A DNA stretch of 64,000 bases from positions 41,618 to 105,617 of the forward strand of contig JABANP010000151.1 of assembly GCA_013115135.1 (NCBI GenBank), given 5' to 3'. Within the stretch, counting starts at the first letter, position 1. The number at the start of each line of letters is the position of its first letter. This stretch comes from Perkinsus olseni. Lineage: Eukaryota; Perkinsozoa; Perkinsida; Perkinsidae. Under the pieces are notes generated by a model. The model did no database searches, had not been told where the DNA came from, and was given only the letters and a program-made list of their open reading frames with translations. Shown here one piece after another: positions 24,956 to 36,742 of the stretch. Both the position numbers and the translations under genes were made by a program.

Positions 24956-26976
24956 CTAGATGGCGGGCGGCGCCACGAAAGCTTTCCTCGCCTTCATAGC
25001 AGACGAAGCGATGACGCTTTCCAGCGGGTCCGCAATCTTCCCGTTGCGAGGTTCCGCCCCTGTCCCTGTTCAATACCCAACATACCCAGTTGCGGGATCT
25101 TATCCACTCCTTACTAACTCAACGGTTCGACTAGCAACAGACAACTGCACTACACTTGTACACCATTTCATACACCAATCGTAAGTTCATGCCAGACTTT
25201 GAGTTTCTTGCACAAGAACTCGTGCATCAGCTCGAAAGTACCCCTTGCTGACGAGTGTGCGCTCACGAATTCTCTGAATCCTCTCACGTCGGCAGAGTAC
25301 AGGCCGCCAAACAATCGATCAGCAGCTTCTCCACAGTTCCTCACTTCGCGTGCATTGACCTCGTCAGGCAGAAGCGTCGCGAGCTGGATGTTTGTGCTGA
25401 AATGATGACCGGCCTTTAGAGTAGACGACCCAGCGAGGCAGCCAACGGCATCAAATGCGACGACACGCAACGATAGCAAACGAGTTTGAGGGACGACCGC
25501 GACCACGAGAGATAACAAAGAGGTTGCCAGAGATTCGACGGCGTCACTTACAATGCGCGAGCTTCACCGTTGCATTCAACCCTGTCCCACTCATAGTGAG
25601 TGGGGGTCTTTTGGAACGCGAAGGCTTTCCCGGGCTGATCCTCAACCTCCACAATGCAGGTCAGAGAAGGCAGGCCATCTCGAACGTCGGTCTTACTGTG
25701 CTCCCCCAAAACCACGGATTTCTGGAAATTACGAGAGCTAGTTCTTGACCTGTAGTAAGTTAGAAAGCCACGACTTACTGTCAGCATCGGGCGACTGGCA
25801 AGACCTCGCCTGCCACTTCGCGGCTGCTTCATTAAGACTCTTGCCGTCTTGCAGAAGTAAGCATGACTGATACGTGCTGTATCAGTGATGGGGTTCGCAG
25901 CCAGGAGCTCGGGTTTGAGGAAGTTCGCATACCCGTACACGTTTCGGTCGTAGAGATCGCGGAATATTCGTTGGGTTAACGGGCCGCAGAGCTCCCTTGA
26001 AAGCATCTTCAAGTCCACGTGCCACCAACTGCGAAAGGCGACAAATCACTCATCACAATAACTAATGAAATCCATGAGCGTTTTCACGTTTCATGATCTC
26101 ACGGTTCCCTTGCCATTCGTAATGGCATTCGATGCCTCTACGGCCGAGTGGAGCGTCTCAATCCCAGACTTACAACATCCATCCCTCATTCCCGCAAGGC
26201 CCGAAACCAATGTCATACCCTCCTGGGGACGCCTCGACGAGGAAAACTTTCGTTGGATCGGCGGCAAGGGAAAGCACACAATCTGTCGTCTCCGCCTTTA
26301 TGCCAAGCTCCATAGCTGAGCTCACGATCGAGTAACCCTAAGAGTGAAATTGTGATGCGGACCAGTGCGCGCCGTGCAGGCGCTCACTTGCAAATTGTAT
26401 GCACAGGGCTCAGGCTCGCCGTAAAGACCAAACTCCATCATGACCCGCACAAACCACTCGCCCGTCGACAGCCCTGTTCTCTTCACGCTACTCCAGGCTT
26501 CTCTGTTGACTGGGTTCGCCAAAAGGGCATCGTACAGAAGGGTGACGGCTTCTTCACAGCTCTGGACGGGAGCGTGGTTCGCCGATTGGCTGACTCTGAA
26601 TCGAAGGGTCGTGTCGCGCGCGCACCTAAGAGAGCTGGAAGATCAGGTAACCCGTCAAGAACCGAGAAAAGGTGGGTGATCTCGCCCGAGCGACGTACAT
26701 CAATAAGGTCGAACGACCGGCAACTTCTACACGATCCAAAGCGAATTTCGTCGGGGATTTAGAAAACTGGAAAGAGTCTGCCGATTTGTCTGCCTTGAAC
26801 ACACATTGGAGAGTGCCCTCTAGCTGGGGCGACGAGATCGCCTCGACGGAATACCCCTGAAAAGACAGTGCTCACAAGAGAATGCTGAATATACGCACCT
26901 CGAGCTTAGGAGGGCCAATTTGTGTTCTCTCTTTTTTGGCTCCTTTAAGCTCTCTGCCCCATCGCCTTTTTATCAT
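24956..26976 (-). CDS. Unknown protein with internally similar segments
   Basis: The start is ATG at 26974-26976 (MIKRRWGREL). The first intron is 26857-26898 (42 nt). The exons read GYSVEAISSP..., a helical segment CEEAVTLLYDALL, GYSIVSSAMELG..., then a less certain part near 25750-26050, KTPTHYEWDRVE, a second helical segment CGEAADRLFGGLY, and an end at KAFVAPPAI with TAG at 24956-24958. The segments SKSPTKFALDRVE and QKTPTHYEWDRVE look related, as do the two helical segments, so the protein may be built from two diverged units of about 200 residues. I do not recognise the family. Two reading frames compete around 25900-26030, and an intron with a GTGTACGGG donor resolves one of them. The gene sits upstream of two TIR genes on the same strand. 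A shared role is possible but unproven. Confidence 0.5.
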
Positions 26977-27613
26977 CTCGCTCACTCCAGGAGAATGAAC
27001 ACAGGGTAGCATCCCCACCGCAAAAAGAAGGTGGAACAAAAACATATTTCACTACAGAACTGAGTAAAGAGATATGCGCCGAGCATCCCTGTGTGGCAGC
27101 AAACAACAGCGCAGGCAAGGGCTAGGAGGGCGATGGTATCATGAAGCACCGTATGCGGGTTCCGAATTTGATGGAGAATGCATCAAAGGCATATCCACAT
27201 TCATAAAACCCATGATTATCTGTTCGAGAGGACAGCTCGAACCCAATGGACAAGGAGACGTTAGGGCGAGAGGAGGAAATGCAACACGTGCATGGACTTC
27301 CACAAGATATTCTCACTACAGCCGCTGTCGTTCAGCGCAATGCGATGAAAAAGCGTTGGAATTCCTCCGGTGGATGCGTTGTTCCAGGCCGCTTAGTTTT
27401 GACGGGTTCGAATGCCTAATTACGACGCAGACGTCCTTCTGAGATGAGTGAGACGCAGGGTGTTACTGGAGACAGGAAGGAAGAAGACTGTAATTTTTGG
27501 GCGCGCGAAAGCTTTCGGCCGAGCTGAAGCCCATGCCTGTTACCTTTCCCACAAGCATCATTACATCGAGACGAGGAGCTTCTGAGTGGAATTCCGAGTA
27601 TTCTGCATCGACC
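26977..27613. other. Divergent promoter region
   Basis: About 640 bases between a minus-strand start (26976) and a plus-strand start (27614). It should hold both promoters. I see no TATA-like element I would defend and no repeat. Confidence 0.4.
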
Positions 27614-28364
27614 ATGCGCTGTAAGCATCCCATCGACTCTGTTGAGTTTGAGCACAATACTGCCTGCCACGTCTGCACCGCGTGCGGCGAAGTCATATCG
27701 GACATCTCGGCTTGCGAGGGTTTTGTCGCCGGCCGAGACAATGGCGACGATGAGTTCCAGAAAAGAGGGCACCGACTTCATCAACCTCTCGCCCAGTCCT
27801 TCCGGGAACGAGCCTTTACGCGGCTCGAAGGTCGTCCGAGGTTTGACAACCACTTTCGCGCCGTGCGAGACGCTCGGAACTGCGCCGCAAGGGCCCGGTG
27901 AGGCTTTTATTGAGAGATACGAGCGAGATCTGCAGCAGGCTGCAACGGAACACGGTATTGATGTTGAAATGGGTGAGCAATGGCAGAGACTTCTGGACGT
28001 TGCGAAGTTCTTCGGCGATAAAAGATACTCTTATAGCGAGAGGGGTCACAGGTATTACTTCGGGAATCCCCCGAATATAAAAATTAGCATACACGGTATA
28101 TGCAGTTTTGTGGCGCGTGAATTCGGCTGCGAGTCTCCGTCACATCGAGAGCGGCATATAGAAGGCGTCGACATGAGCTCGAGGAAGCTGGCCATGGCCG
28201 TACGGCGGATATGCTGGGATATTCGCGAGTATGCCCGGAAGTCCGGTGGTCTGGCCGTCGGCCCGTCGTTGGCTGAGCGAAAATTGGCGGCTGATGAATC
28301 GCCCACGGTCAAACGACTGGCAGAGGCTCTTGATCGGGTACAAAAGCGGCAGAAGACTGACTGA
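27614..28364 (+). CDS. TFIIB-type zinc-ribbon protein
   Basis: The start is ATG at 27614 (MRCKHPIDSV). The N-terminus has C-x2-H and, later, HVCTACGEVI, giving the Cys/His pattern and spacing of a TFIIB/BRF zinc ribbon, which recruits RNA polymerase. After CEE an intron of about 46 nt (donor GTTTTG, acceptor AAAAG) is needed to move into the long second frame, which runs through EAFIERYERDLQ and GDKRYSYSERGHRYYFG to a basic end (VQKRQKTD) and TGA at 28362-28364. The intron is weak but fits the phase. The second half does not show clear cyclin folds, so it is either a divergent TFIIB-related factor or another zinc-ribbon protein. About 235 residues, shorter than TFIIB (about 310). Confidence 0.5.
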
Positions 28365-28472
28365 TACTCGTAGTATACTGCATTTCGCTATCATTTTTCA
28401 CACTCCGTACTTGTTGCGTCTGTGTGCGGCTCCATACCAACTTTTCTCGGAATCTCAAGTATCTCCTACCCC

Positions 28473-28930
28473 ATGCCGGGTGACCAAACTCATGTCGCTT
28501 GGGGCTACAGGTTCCTTAATAGAGGAGTCTGCTTCACTTCTGGATACTTCCTTGCCTACGCATTCTGCAACCCGGACGTTGATAATGTGTAAGAGTAGTT
28601 TTATCGGCACGCTGCCTTACTCTATCCCGCAGGTACGACGTCTTCCCTCTGCGGCGTTCGCGATATGCGTTCATAAACGCCTATGAAGTGAAGCCTGAGG
28701 ATCAATACACTTTCGAGTGTCGATGGAAGGACTTAGCTCGCTTCTACCAAATGCAACCCGGTACGGGAGGAACTGAATTCTACGGTACATCTTCGACTGT
28801 CACAGGTTACTTGTTCAACAAGTTAGAGAAGCTTCAGAATATGCATGTTGATGCCACATATCAATACTATGATGTTATGCAATGGTCGACTGGTGAGGCT
28901 TATCGGCGGGCAACCATGAAGGCAATGTAA
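28473..28930 (+). CDS. Small protein resembling the ABM (dimeric alpha-beta barrel) fold
   Basis: The start is ATG at 28473 (MPGDQTHVAWGY). One intron (28589-28632, 44 nt) joins in frame to RRSRYAFINAYEV. The pattern Y-x-x-I-N-x-Y-x-V-x-P followed by TFECRWKDLARFY and QPGTGGTEFYG is typical of antibiotic-biosynthesis-monooxygenase-like or haem-degrading-monooxygenase-like barrels (x-V-x-P...FE-x-x-W...x-P-G). About 137 residues, close to a single barrel. The substrate cannot be told from sequence. The stop is TAA at 28928-28930. Confidence 0.55.
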
Positions 28931-29438
28931 TAATAGCTGCTCAACGATACTGTAGGCTCGATGATGGTAATAGCGATGACCCTTCGGAGTTGGCGCTCTT
29001 TGCTCGGCTAGCGGGCTTGGGCTCGACCCAGTGAGTTGTAGCTTCTCCGTCGTCTCAGACACAAGGAGCTCGTCCATGAGCTACCATGCGACAAGTACCG
29101 GCCTATAATGTGAGTGCGGGGCAATGGAGACTGTAGATCGACGGATGTCGAGTGCCTTTTCACGACCGTTGGTCGTCATGTTTTTCCCACTCAAGAACAC
29201 GCGGGGTGGCTTGTTTATACCTCTACGGTTTGATTTGCCGCTTGGTCATGCAGGTATAAGCTGGTGGTCGACGACACTGAGTTTAGCCCTACGGAATCCG
29301 TGGCAGCCCGGGGAGGCGGCATGGCGCCCAGTTGACCGCGTCGCTCCACCCGCCTCATGAAACGTGTTTCTGTTTCTAGGCGGTTTGTGTTGATCGCAGT
29401 TGGACTTTTTCGTGGCAGGTTTTACTACCGCATCAACA
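28931..29438. other. Spacer upstream of MPDU1
   Basis: About 500 bases between two plus-strand genes. No coding-like frame stands out. It presumably contains the MPDU1 promoter. Confidence 0.4.
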
Positions 29439-30809
29439 ATGTCTAGCAAAGTTCTCGGACTGGTTTCACAGGAATGCCTCGACAAGTTCATGGCCTTCGA
29501 CCTTGAGAAGTCGTGCGTGACTGAGTTCATGGTCAACGGCCTCAACATGGTACTCGTCGCTTTGCAGCTATAACCGTATCGATATTCTCAGGGCGTCATG
29601 GCCGGGGCTCTCGCTGTCAAGCTACCGCAAATCATCAAGATCCTTGCCAATAAATCTGTTAAGGGTGAGCCTACTTCTCAGTATCGCTTCCGTACTTTCT
29701 GCGAGGACTAACTCGGTAGCGTAATATAGGGTATCTCCCAGCGCCAATATCGTGAGATCTGATTGGCCGTCCCTCGGCGGAGCTTTCATACGGCTCCGAG
29801 AGCCACCCTTCCGCGGGTCCCATTTTCGCGCGCGTGGCCGACTCGCTTGCGCCCAGAGAGTGTTCGACATGCAATCTGATGATAATGGATTTAGCGACAC
29901 GGATAATAGGTTTTACGTGTGGTTGGTGACTATAGCCGCGACGACATTGGGGTTTGATTGAATGACTTCAATCAAAGGATTACGCTGTATCGCGTGACTC
30001 GATCGTATCCTTGCTCAGGCATCTCGGAAGCTTCTTTCGCTCTCGAGTTCATCGCCAGCTCTCTCTTCTGTATCTATAACATGCTGATGCGACATCCCTT
30101 TGCCGCCTGGGGTGAGATGTTTTTCATCTCCGTGCAGTGCATGATCCAACTGATTCTCTTTTGGTGAGCCAACATCACCTATACAAGACACATCAGGCAG
30201 AGTTCCCTTCTTAGGTGGTATGCGCCTCAGATAGACATCTTACCGAGAGTGCTACTGATGAATCTTGGCTCTTTCGGTTTCATGTGGGCGATGAGTGGAC
30301 AGATGCCTCAGCAGGTCAGTGTCGCTGTTCTCTCTGATTGACCCAAATCCTTCCTTCTCCAGCTTCTGCCCTTCTTGGGTATGGCACCAGCGATTCTCGG
30401 AATCGCAGCAAGGCTCCCCCAGATCGTCCTCAACTTCAAGCAAGGAAGCACCGGTAAAACTTGCGAGTTCAACTGGCTCGCTGGTTCACCCATATATCGG
30501 AATTGTCTCCGCGTTGTGATGCGTTCCATCGCAGGACACCTGGCCTTCCTCACATTCTTCCTCTCCTTCATGGGAAATCTCGCCAGGATCTTCACAACTT
30601 TGAAACAACTCAGTGATCCTGTCACTCTGTAAGCGCCTGCTTCTGCCCCGAGGGCTCATCATAGGAATCCCCTCTTCTTCAGGGCTTCTCATGGCTGCGC
30701 TGCCATCTGCAACGGCACAATAGTGGCCCAGATATTGTATTACTGGAACGCCACCAAGGCCGCTAATGCGCAAGAGGAGAAATCGAAGAAGGCAAAGAAG
30801 GATGAATAA
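29439..30809 (+). CDS. MPDU1: Mannose-P-dolichol utilization defect 1 protein (PQ-loop family)
   Basis: ER membrane protein needed to use dolichol-phosphate sugars as donors in N-glycan and GPI assembly. Start ATG at 29439 (MSSKVLGLVSQ). Introns: 29550-29591, 29665-30018, 30164-30214, 30315-30362, 30454-30534 and 30629-30682. The first PQ loop is AVKLPQIIKILANKS, and the second is IAARLPQIVLNFKQGSTG, directly followed (after intron 30454-30534) by GHLAFLTFF. Other family landmarks are NLARIFTTLKQ and YYWNATKAAN. The chain ends KKDE, a dilysine (KKxx) ER-retrieval signal, with TAA at 30807-30809. Intron 2 is 354 nt, far longer than the others. Intron 30454-30534 is 81 nt with no in-frame stop, so the unspliced form would insert 27 residues; homology favours splicing it out. 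Confidence 0.93.
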
Positions 30810-31273
30810 GTGTATTAATTGCTGCGCTTCCCCGTTTCTATGTAGTTGGATAGCTTGAGTACACAGTTCCCTCAACGGTCTACAACTACTACACTGGGGG
30901 TTATTTGAACGACTTGAGCTCGCTCCCTATATAACATTCGTCGCGACTCTTGGCTTGCTTCCGGGGACCTGTGCACTTGTTTGGGGTCCTGCAAGGGGCT
31001 GACCCTTGCAGCGTGCTGAGTCTGACAGAGTTGTGTGCCAAACACAATTTAGGGGACGAGCAACGTGAGGTAATGACTCCGGCTCGAACTGTACCCTCCA
31101 AGCACACGTGCTTCTGTGGCTGGGCTCTTTTCCTGCAACGTTGCTGTCTGGTCCCTCGCTATTTCCGTTATCGCTCGAAGCTGCCTGCAGAGCGATAACG
31201 TCCTTGTTCTACCGTTCACGCTCGAAGTACGCTAGATGACGAAGCCATGTGACTGATAACCCAACAGTGTGCA
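30810..31273. other. Convergent spacer after MPDU1
   Basis: It lies between the stop codons of MPDU1 and a minus-strand gene. No gene or repeat recognised. Confidence 0.4.
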
Positions 31274-31827
31274 TCAGGATAACTCTCGCAAGTAGTCCCG
31301 AGGCCAGCTCGAATCGCCATGGTAAGGCCACTGCACTGGGAACCAAGCGCTGTCGTTCTCGTCCTCTTCAACTTTCGCCTTTGGTGCGGCCTGAGAAGGT
31401 TGAACCCCGCTCAATGGCAGGAGAAAAGAAAGTTCGTTGGTGAAACCAGTCGATGAGGCCGCAGGTGTCGCTCGTGAGAAGAGGCTCCTTTTACCTTTTG
31501 CAGTGCCTTCTCCACCTTTTTCTCCAAACTAGAGAAGATGCTGCGTTCTTCGCCAGCCGCATCGATCTGACCCGAGATGTTCTCCAGCAAGGCCTTCGAT
31601 CTCTTCGGGGAATTGTTACGCAACCTATCACATTAAGTTGTCACACTCACACACACACGCTCGACCGATATGAGTAGTTCCACCGCCTTCGTCATTGTAC
31701 CCTCGACGGCGTACCAGAATGTCGCCCAAAAGAGGCTGCAAAGCACCTCCTCTTTCATGAGGAGGGCTTGCGGAGCACCCTTTTTCTTCTTCCCCTTGCC
31801 TTTGCCGATCTTCTTCTTGCCCTTCAT
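31274..31827 (-). CDS. Small lysine-rich protein of unknown function
   Basis: Start ATG at 31825-31827 (MKGKKKIGKGKGKK), a strongly basic N-terminus. A hydrophobic and aromatic stretch follows (EVLCSLFWATFWYAVEG), then a helical region (KALLENISGQID; FSSLEKKVEKALQK), and after a last intron an acidic, tryptophan-rich tail (DSAWFPVQWPYHG) ending LRELS with TGA at 31274-31276. The intron near 31600-31660 is best read as about 52 nt (donor GTGTGTGTG, acceptor CCGAAG). A 28-nt alternative is unlikely. About 130 residues. I do not recognise the family. The hydrophobic stretch could be a membrane segment. Confidence 0.45.
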
Positions 31828-31955
31828 TAGTAGCCGGCTGCGTCTCAACCTTCGTGTAAGATGCCAATACTCACCGCCCGTATCGCCTACCCCGTACACA
31901 AGGAGAGATTGACCCGAATGAAACCAGTTTCTTTCCTATCTAGCATGCTTTGTAC

Positions 31956-33419
31956 TCAGCCGAGCTTGCCGAGGGTCGCCTTCCTCATCATGTGAGCGAT
32001 TGAGCGATCAACAAGAGCATCGACTAAGCCAGCGACGGTGAAAACACCGCCAACGATAGCACAGACTTGGACCAAAAAATGCGCAAACGACTTGCGCGTT
32101 TCAACAAATTCGACACTGATGGTGGAAAGATCGTACCGGAGGTAGAGTGACGGTAGCAAAGGATTAGGCACGACGTTGCTGTTAGCCGTGAATTGATTCA
32201 CTCTCTGGACTCCAGAGGCCGATATAAAAGTGGTCGGCACGACTTTGGTATAGTATTCGAAAACAACAGGCTCAAGTTTTCCTAGTTGATTCCGCTTGAC
32301 ATCCTTCGCCAGGCCGTCCAGGGGAGCGAGGATGTCAGCGTGCGGCCAGGCGACGAGAGCTGACCTGGTCAGAAAGTTGACCGCGACAACAGCTCGAAGG
32401 CTCGTCTCACCGTATCTCATCTTCGTCGCCAAATGACAAGTGATTAACTCTGTGAGACATATCAATTTCATAGCGCTTCTTGTCATCATCACTGTTTGCT
32501 CTCGGATGATACAACCCAGATCCCCCCAAGTAGCTGCCATAACCCACCAAGCAGGAAGGAGACAGAATGAGACGACAGGTGGATATGCCCAGGGACCTGC
32601 CAGGCACCAGCCTCAATCAGAGGCCGGTGTCTCACGGATAACGCTCACTCGATTGACTTTGACGAAACCGACAAGGCGGCATCCTTCCCTGTCATCCAGC
32701 ATCTTCCGAACTCGCTGAGCGCTCTCGCCTGCGACACCGCTCCCACCAAACTAACGGATGCGATTCCGACGGCACCAAGTTTGATACGAGAGCCTCACCA
32801 GCCCCTGGCTCCACAGGCCTTGGCCGAGCATACCACTGGTTCGACTTGCCTTCACTTCGTCTTTCGCGATCACTTCGCCCGACTCCGTTAGTCTACATGC
32901 TTTATCCATACGGTCCTCCCATCTCCAGCCGCCTCACCTTTCGGCGAAGAAGTGCCCGCTGACTTCAACTGAATGGCTGCCCATCACATCCTGGGCATCG
33001 AAAGAGAGCAAGTCACACGGCAATCGAGGGAAGGAAATGTCGAGGTTAATCTGAGCAATGCAAAGTACCGAACGATCCGGTGGGGTGAAGGGACACTCTA
33101 CCTGCAATTGGGAGTCATAATCTTCCTTATTGTGTTCTATGAGCATTCTGGAGGTCCGTTGGGGCGTGAGGTAGTCTATCAGCTCGCTGATGAATAGATA
33201 TCTGCGGAGTCCGATATACTCGAGCCGCCCTCTCCGAAAGATGAAGCTCAGTCGCAGAGTTTCGATAGTGCTCACATTGCAACAACCAGGGTGATGACGC
33301 TGATTGTGGCTCCTGTAGTGGTCCCCTCAGTAAGATCTGATGGCGGACGTGGTCCAACGCGGGAGAAGCGATATGATCTCACCTCGCGGGAGTTTCCGGT
33401 ACATGTCGAATGACTTCAT
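31956..33419 (-). CDS. ERGIC3: ERGIC3 / Erv46-like cargo receptor
   Basis: Membrane protein of COPII vesicles that cycles between ER and Golgi with Erv41. Start ATG at 33417-33419 (MKSFDMYRKLPR, the usual short cytosolic start). Short exons then give the first membrane segment (ISVITLVVAIYLFISEL) and the lumenal motif INLDISFPRLPCDLLSFDAQ. The last long exon holds VFEYYTKVVPTTF, RVNQFTAN and LYLRYDLSTISVEF. The second membrane segment includes CAIVGGVFTVAGLVD, and the chain ends GKLG with TGA at 31956-31958. These match the conserved ERGIC3 order. The middle exons between about 32540 and 32940 are read only approximately. Its start faces the gene-poor stretch to the right. Confidence 0.9.
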
Positions 33420-35970
33420 CGTACGGCCGTTTCGTAGGAGGCGAGGGAAAGTTGAGGAGCCCGCAGACAACGGAAGGTCACACAGGAAAGAAAAAAAGAC
33501 CGTCTTCCAACGATACCGTCTCGCCCAGCGCTGCTGTCTCTAGCTAGACACAGGTGACAGAGGCAACTCTCGTCCCGGTGTGACAACCAGAACACGTTCG
33601 CGAGTCAGAGAAAACGACTATTTCTGAAAACTGTGCATGGGAAGATCAATCAGGCGCATGCAGCTCTTCTCCATCATCATCCGCTATGATCCCTGAAAGT
33701 TTCGAGAATCTTCACATGCGTTTCAGGCAGGAACGCCCCGGCACAGCAGAGGATTACCGAAGTGCCGGTCTAGCTCGGTGAGGTCCATGTCCTCGGCGAC
33801 CGCGCTCGCGACACTATCGCCCCCAATGACCCAACGGCAAGATAGGTTCGCTTCCTCCGGAAGGGGGGCGCATTGAGCTGCCTTGGGAGGTGCCTTGATT
33901 CTCGCTATTATGGCCTCCCAACGTTCCAGCCTGCCAACTGATCGAGATTGTATCCTATCGGTATGACCTGCCAGAAGAGATGGGAGACGCTGACGAGTAG
34001 GCAAGTTCCACCACTGAGGGACCCCCATCAATATTCATGGACCTAGAGCGGCAGACGTACCAGTTGTTTTTGGTCGCACACTATTCGCAGTGGGTGGTCG
34101 AAGCCTTCGAAATGCCGAGCCCTCACCGGTCCTCCCGTCATTGGTACTGTCTGCCGCACAACCCAAGTATCAGCTAGGGCTCAGAATGGAGCCTTCTAGT
34201 ACGTTTGGGAGCGGTCTGGCGCGGGTTAGGCCTTCTGGCGGCAAACTGTGAAATATAACCACCGCTGCGAGGGCGAGCGCGACTCGAGATGGCACTTCGT
34301 GGCCGGGAGAGAGATCCGCAATCTGCCACACGATGAGTATTCCCTGAATACTATTCAGATCGTTGTATCGCCGATGAGACGCGGCGGAAAACGAGTGGCC
34401 GCGCCACCTCTCCCCCGGAGCCCCCGACGGCGTTGAGAGTGAGTACTATGCTAAGCGACGCGAATATATTTGTGGGGAGGACTCTTGGTAGGACACAGTG
34501 CCCGACACACCTGCTAGGCCCTTCAAGGACAGGCTTGTTATGATGAGAGGGTAGCTCGCTTGTTCCTCTCGCAGTTCTTCAAGCATGTCACCTGAAAAAC
34601 CAGAAGCTGGAGCAACCGAGACTCTGCAGCCTCCAGAAGAACGCATAGCGGGCTCCGCGAGTCGCTGGACTTGCCGTCGAGACTGACGTACCGGTAGGAA
34701 AGTGAGCGGTTCTGGGTCGAGGAACGTTAGACACCGGCAATGGCTCCTCAGCGAGGCGGTCCTGATGTCGATCATGGCTGTGAACACCGATCTGCGCTCC
34801 ACCACCTTCGATCTATGCTTCACCGGAAGGCACTCGCGGAGGCCTCGCAGATTTGACGAATCTCGACCATCTCGATTCGGGGAGGCAGATCCCTATTATA
34901 CGGAGCTCATTACCAGCGCCGTCGGGAGAACTTTCGCGGTCGTATTCAACCAGTGGGGCCGGGACGGATGGCACATTGATCAAGCGTCGACGGATTGGCC
35001 GTCTTTGCCCTGAACAGAGATCACAGAATATCCGTACAGATATTCCTGACGTCTGGGAAACGTTGCTCCGGCTGAGTACCGCCTCCCAACGAGCCGAAAG
35101 AGGGCGATTAAGCAATCCGCCCAGCGAGCCCCACCCGACAAGATCAGACGATAGTGACAACGTAACTCGCATCAAAGCGGATTACTTCAAATTTTGAAGG
35201 CGTCAAGGAGTCGCTCAGCACGCGGGAGACTTCAAACCCCTCGACGTGTGATATTCACCTGTCGAACTTGGTCTCGGTTCTTCATTATTGTAGAGCTTCA
35301 TTGGGCTGCCAGTCAAGGCCAGCCCCTCTCCTTCGGGGGCATTCCGTTGCACGCGACATCGAAATGTGGGTGGGCCGAGTGCTGCCTCGGCAGGCTAAGA
35401 ACGAAGTTCGGTTCTTCATGGACTGACTAACTGACCTATACTCCCAGCGATGCAATTTCCCGGCGAAAAACACAGATTAATCACCGATGAGGCGAGCGTC
35501 TTCTTTCTCCAGGCTATACCTTCATCAAACAATGTAAAGTTTTGCGCTAAATTTCCGGACGCAACAGCCCGCAGAGCGATGTCTTCGTTCTGAGCTATTC
35601 CACTTCCAACCCCATCTTCCCACTCGGGCCTCGATCCTTCCAGTGACAGCTCGGCGCTCGAAGTTTCTCACGTTGGCCATCAGTGTTGGTCGACGCTGTG
35701 AGGCGCACCGTGATCGAGGGATCGCAGACATCGGCCTCGCTGACAGGGTTCGCTATACCATGGCGTTTGGCATCGGGCGGGCCGCACCATTGTAGCTCCT
35801 TTGCCGTACTGACCGTGTTGGAAAGGCACTACTATGCGACTTGGCGCCCTCCAAAGCTCCACCTAGCTGCATTCGTGGGTTCGAAGTTAATGACGACCAA
35901 CTACCATGAACAGGGTTGGGAGAGGTAGGCGTTCCGACGTTCAGGGTGATCGCCTTGCAATCGGGATGGG
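33420..35970. other. Gene-poor stretch
   Basis: Several open frames of 60-125 codons occur on both strands, but none shows recognisable motifs or a consistent chain of short introns. It may hold degraded sequence or unrecognised exons. Confidence 0.35.
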
Positions 35971-35982
35971 TCATGGGAATGC

Positions 35983-36339
35983 TGACATGATACAAGCCCT
36001 GAAAAGGCCGGTTGCGCCCAAGAAGGGACCCCCTTGAAGTCCGCTGAATTTCAAACAGCTCCGGTGGGGGGAGTACTCTTGACCGGACTCGGTCAGATGC
36101 AGCGCCCTCGGGAGGGTCCCCTTGGGTTCGGTCAAGTAACCCTGCCATGCTTGACAAATTTGATCCCTGAAGCATTTGAGTGGCACTTCAGACCGAGGCT
36201 GACGGGTAGCTGATGTTTGCCTTCGGGCAACATCACAGTCGATTCAGTGACTGCCCCTTTCCACGAACTTCCCAAGTCACTTCTGGGTCAGCCAAGTATC
36301 TTCCCTCTATTCAAGGAACTGTACTTGAAGCGTGCCTGA
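35983..36339 (+). CDS. Possible C-terminal exon(s) of an unrecognised gene
   Basis: A frame reads through EFQTAPVGGVLLTG and LIPEAFEWHFRP. A 33-nt GT-AG segment (GTAGCTGATG to ATCACAG) would then remove an in-frame TGA and continue VDSVTAPFHELPKSLL to LYLKRA and TGA at 36337-36339. The composition looks protein-like, but no start or upstream exon was found and the minus strand is also open over part of this region. This is weak. Confidence 0.2.
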
Positions 36340-36653
36340 TGTTGACATGCCCGGGCTGACGAGGATCAACAGCTTCTTGTCCCGCATATAACCAGGCCCT
36401 CGACCCTTGACAACTCAAGATAGGACTCGAGTAAAAATAGTATTACTTATAGCCACATATGGTTACTGCAACCCGACATAGACGCAGAACAGAACAGACG
36501 ACAAATCACGGGAAAGAAGAAGTGCGGCAGAACTCCTCACTACGAGTTTACTCTGACACTGAAGGTGATATGAAAAACCTATTCATTATACAAGAGGAAG
36601 ATGGTAGGAAATAGTAGGGCCCTGTGATGAGGATGTGTCAAACCAGCTCATGC

Positions 36654-36665
36654 TTCGCTCCGCCG
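36654..36665 (+). repeat. Copy of the recurring 12-mer GCTTCGCTCCGC
   Basis: Exact 12-base core, in the 3' flank of the minus-strand basic protein gene. Confidence 0.8.
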
Positions 36666-36742
36666 TCCAAGACGAGACCGTTCTCCGACCTTCTTCTCTC
36701 TGAACCAAACTCATGTCGACTCTGCGTTCCTCCCGCAATCCC

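Noticed and set aside
31640..31665. Short CA/GT repeat
   Set aside because: Only a few units long, inside an intron. Too short to call a microsatellite feature.
35753..36175. Minus-strand frame of 140 codons with a stretch faintly like reverse transcriptase (GLYHVSIPM)
   Set aside because: No catalytic motif or neighbouring element parts were found. The resemblance is too weak.
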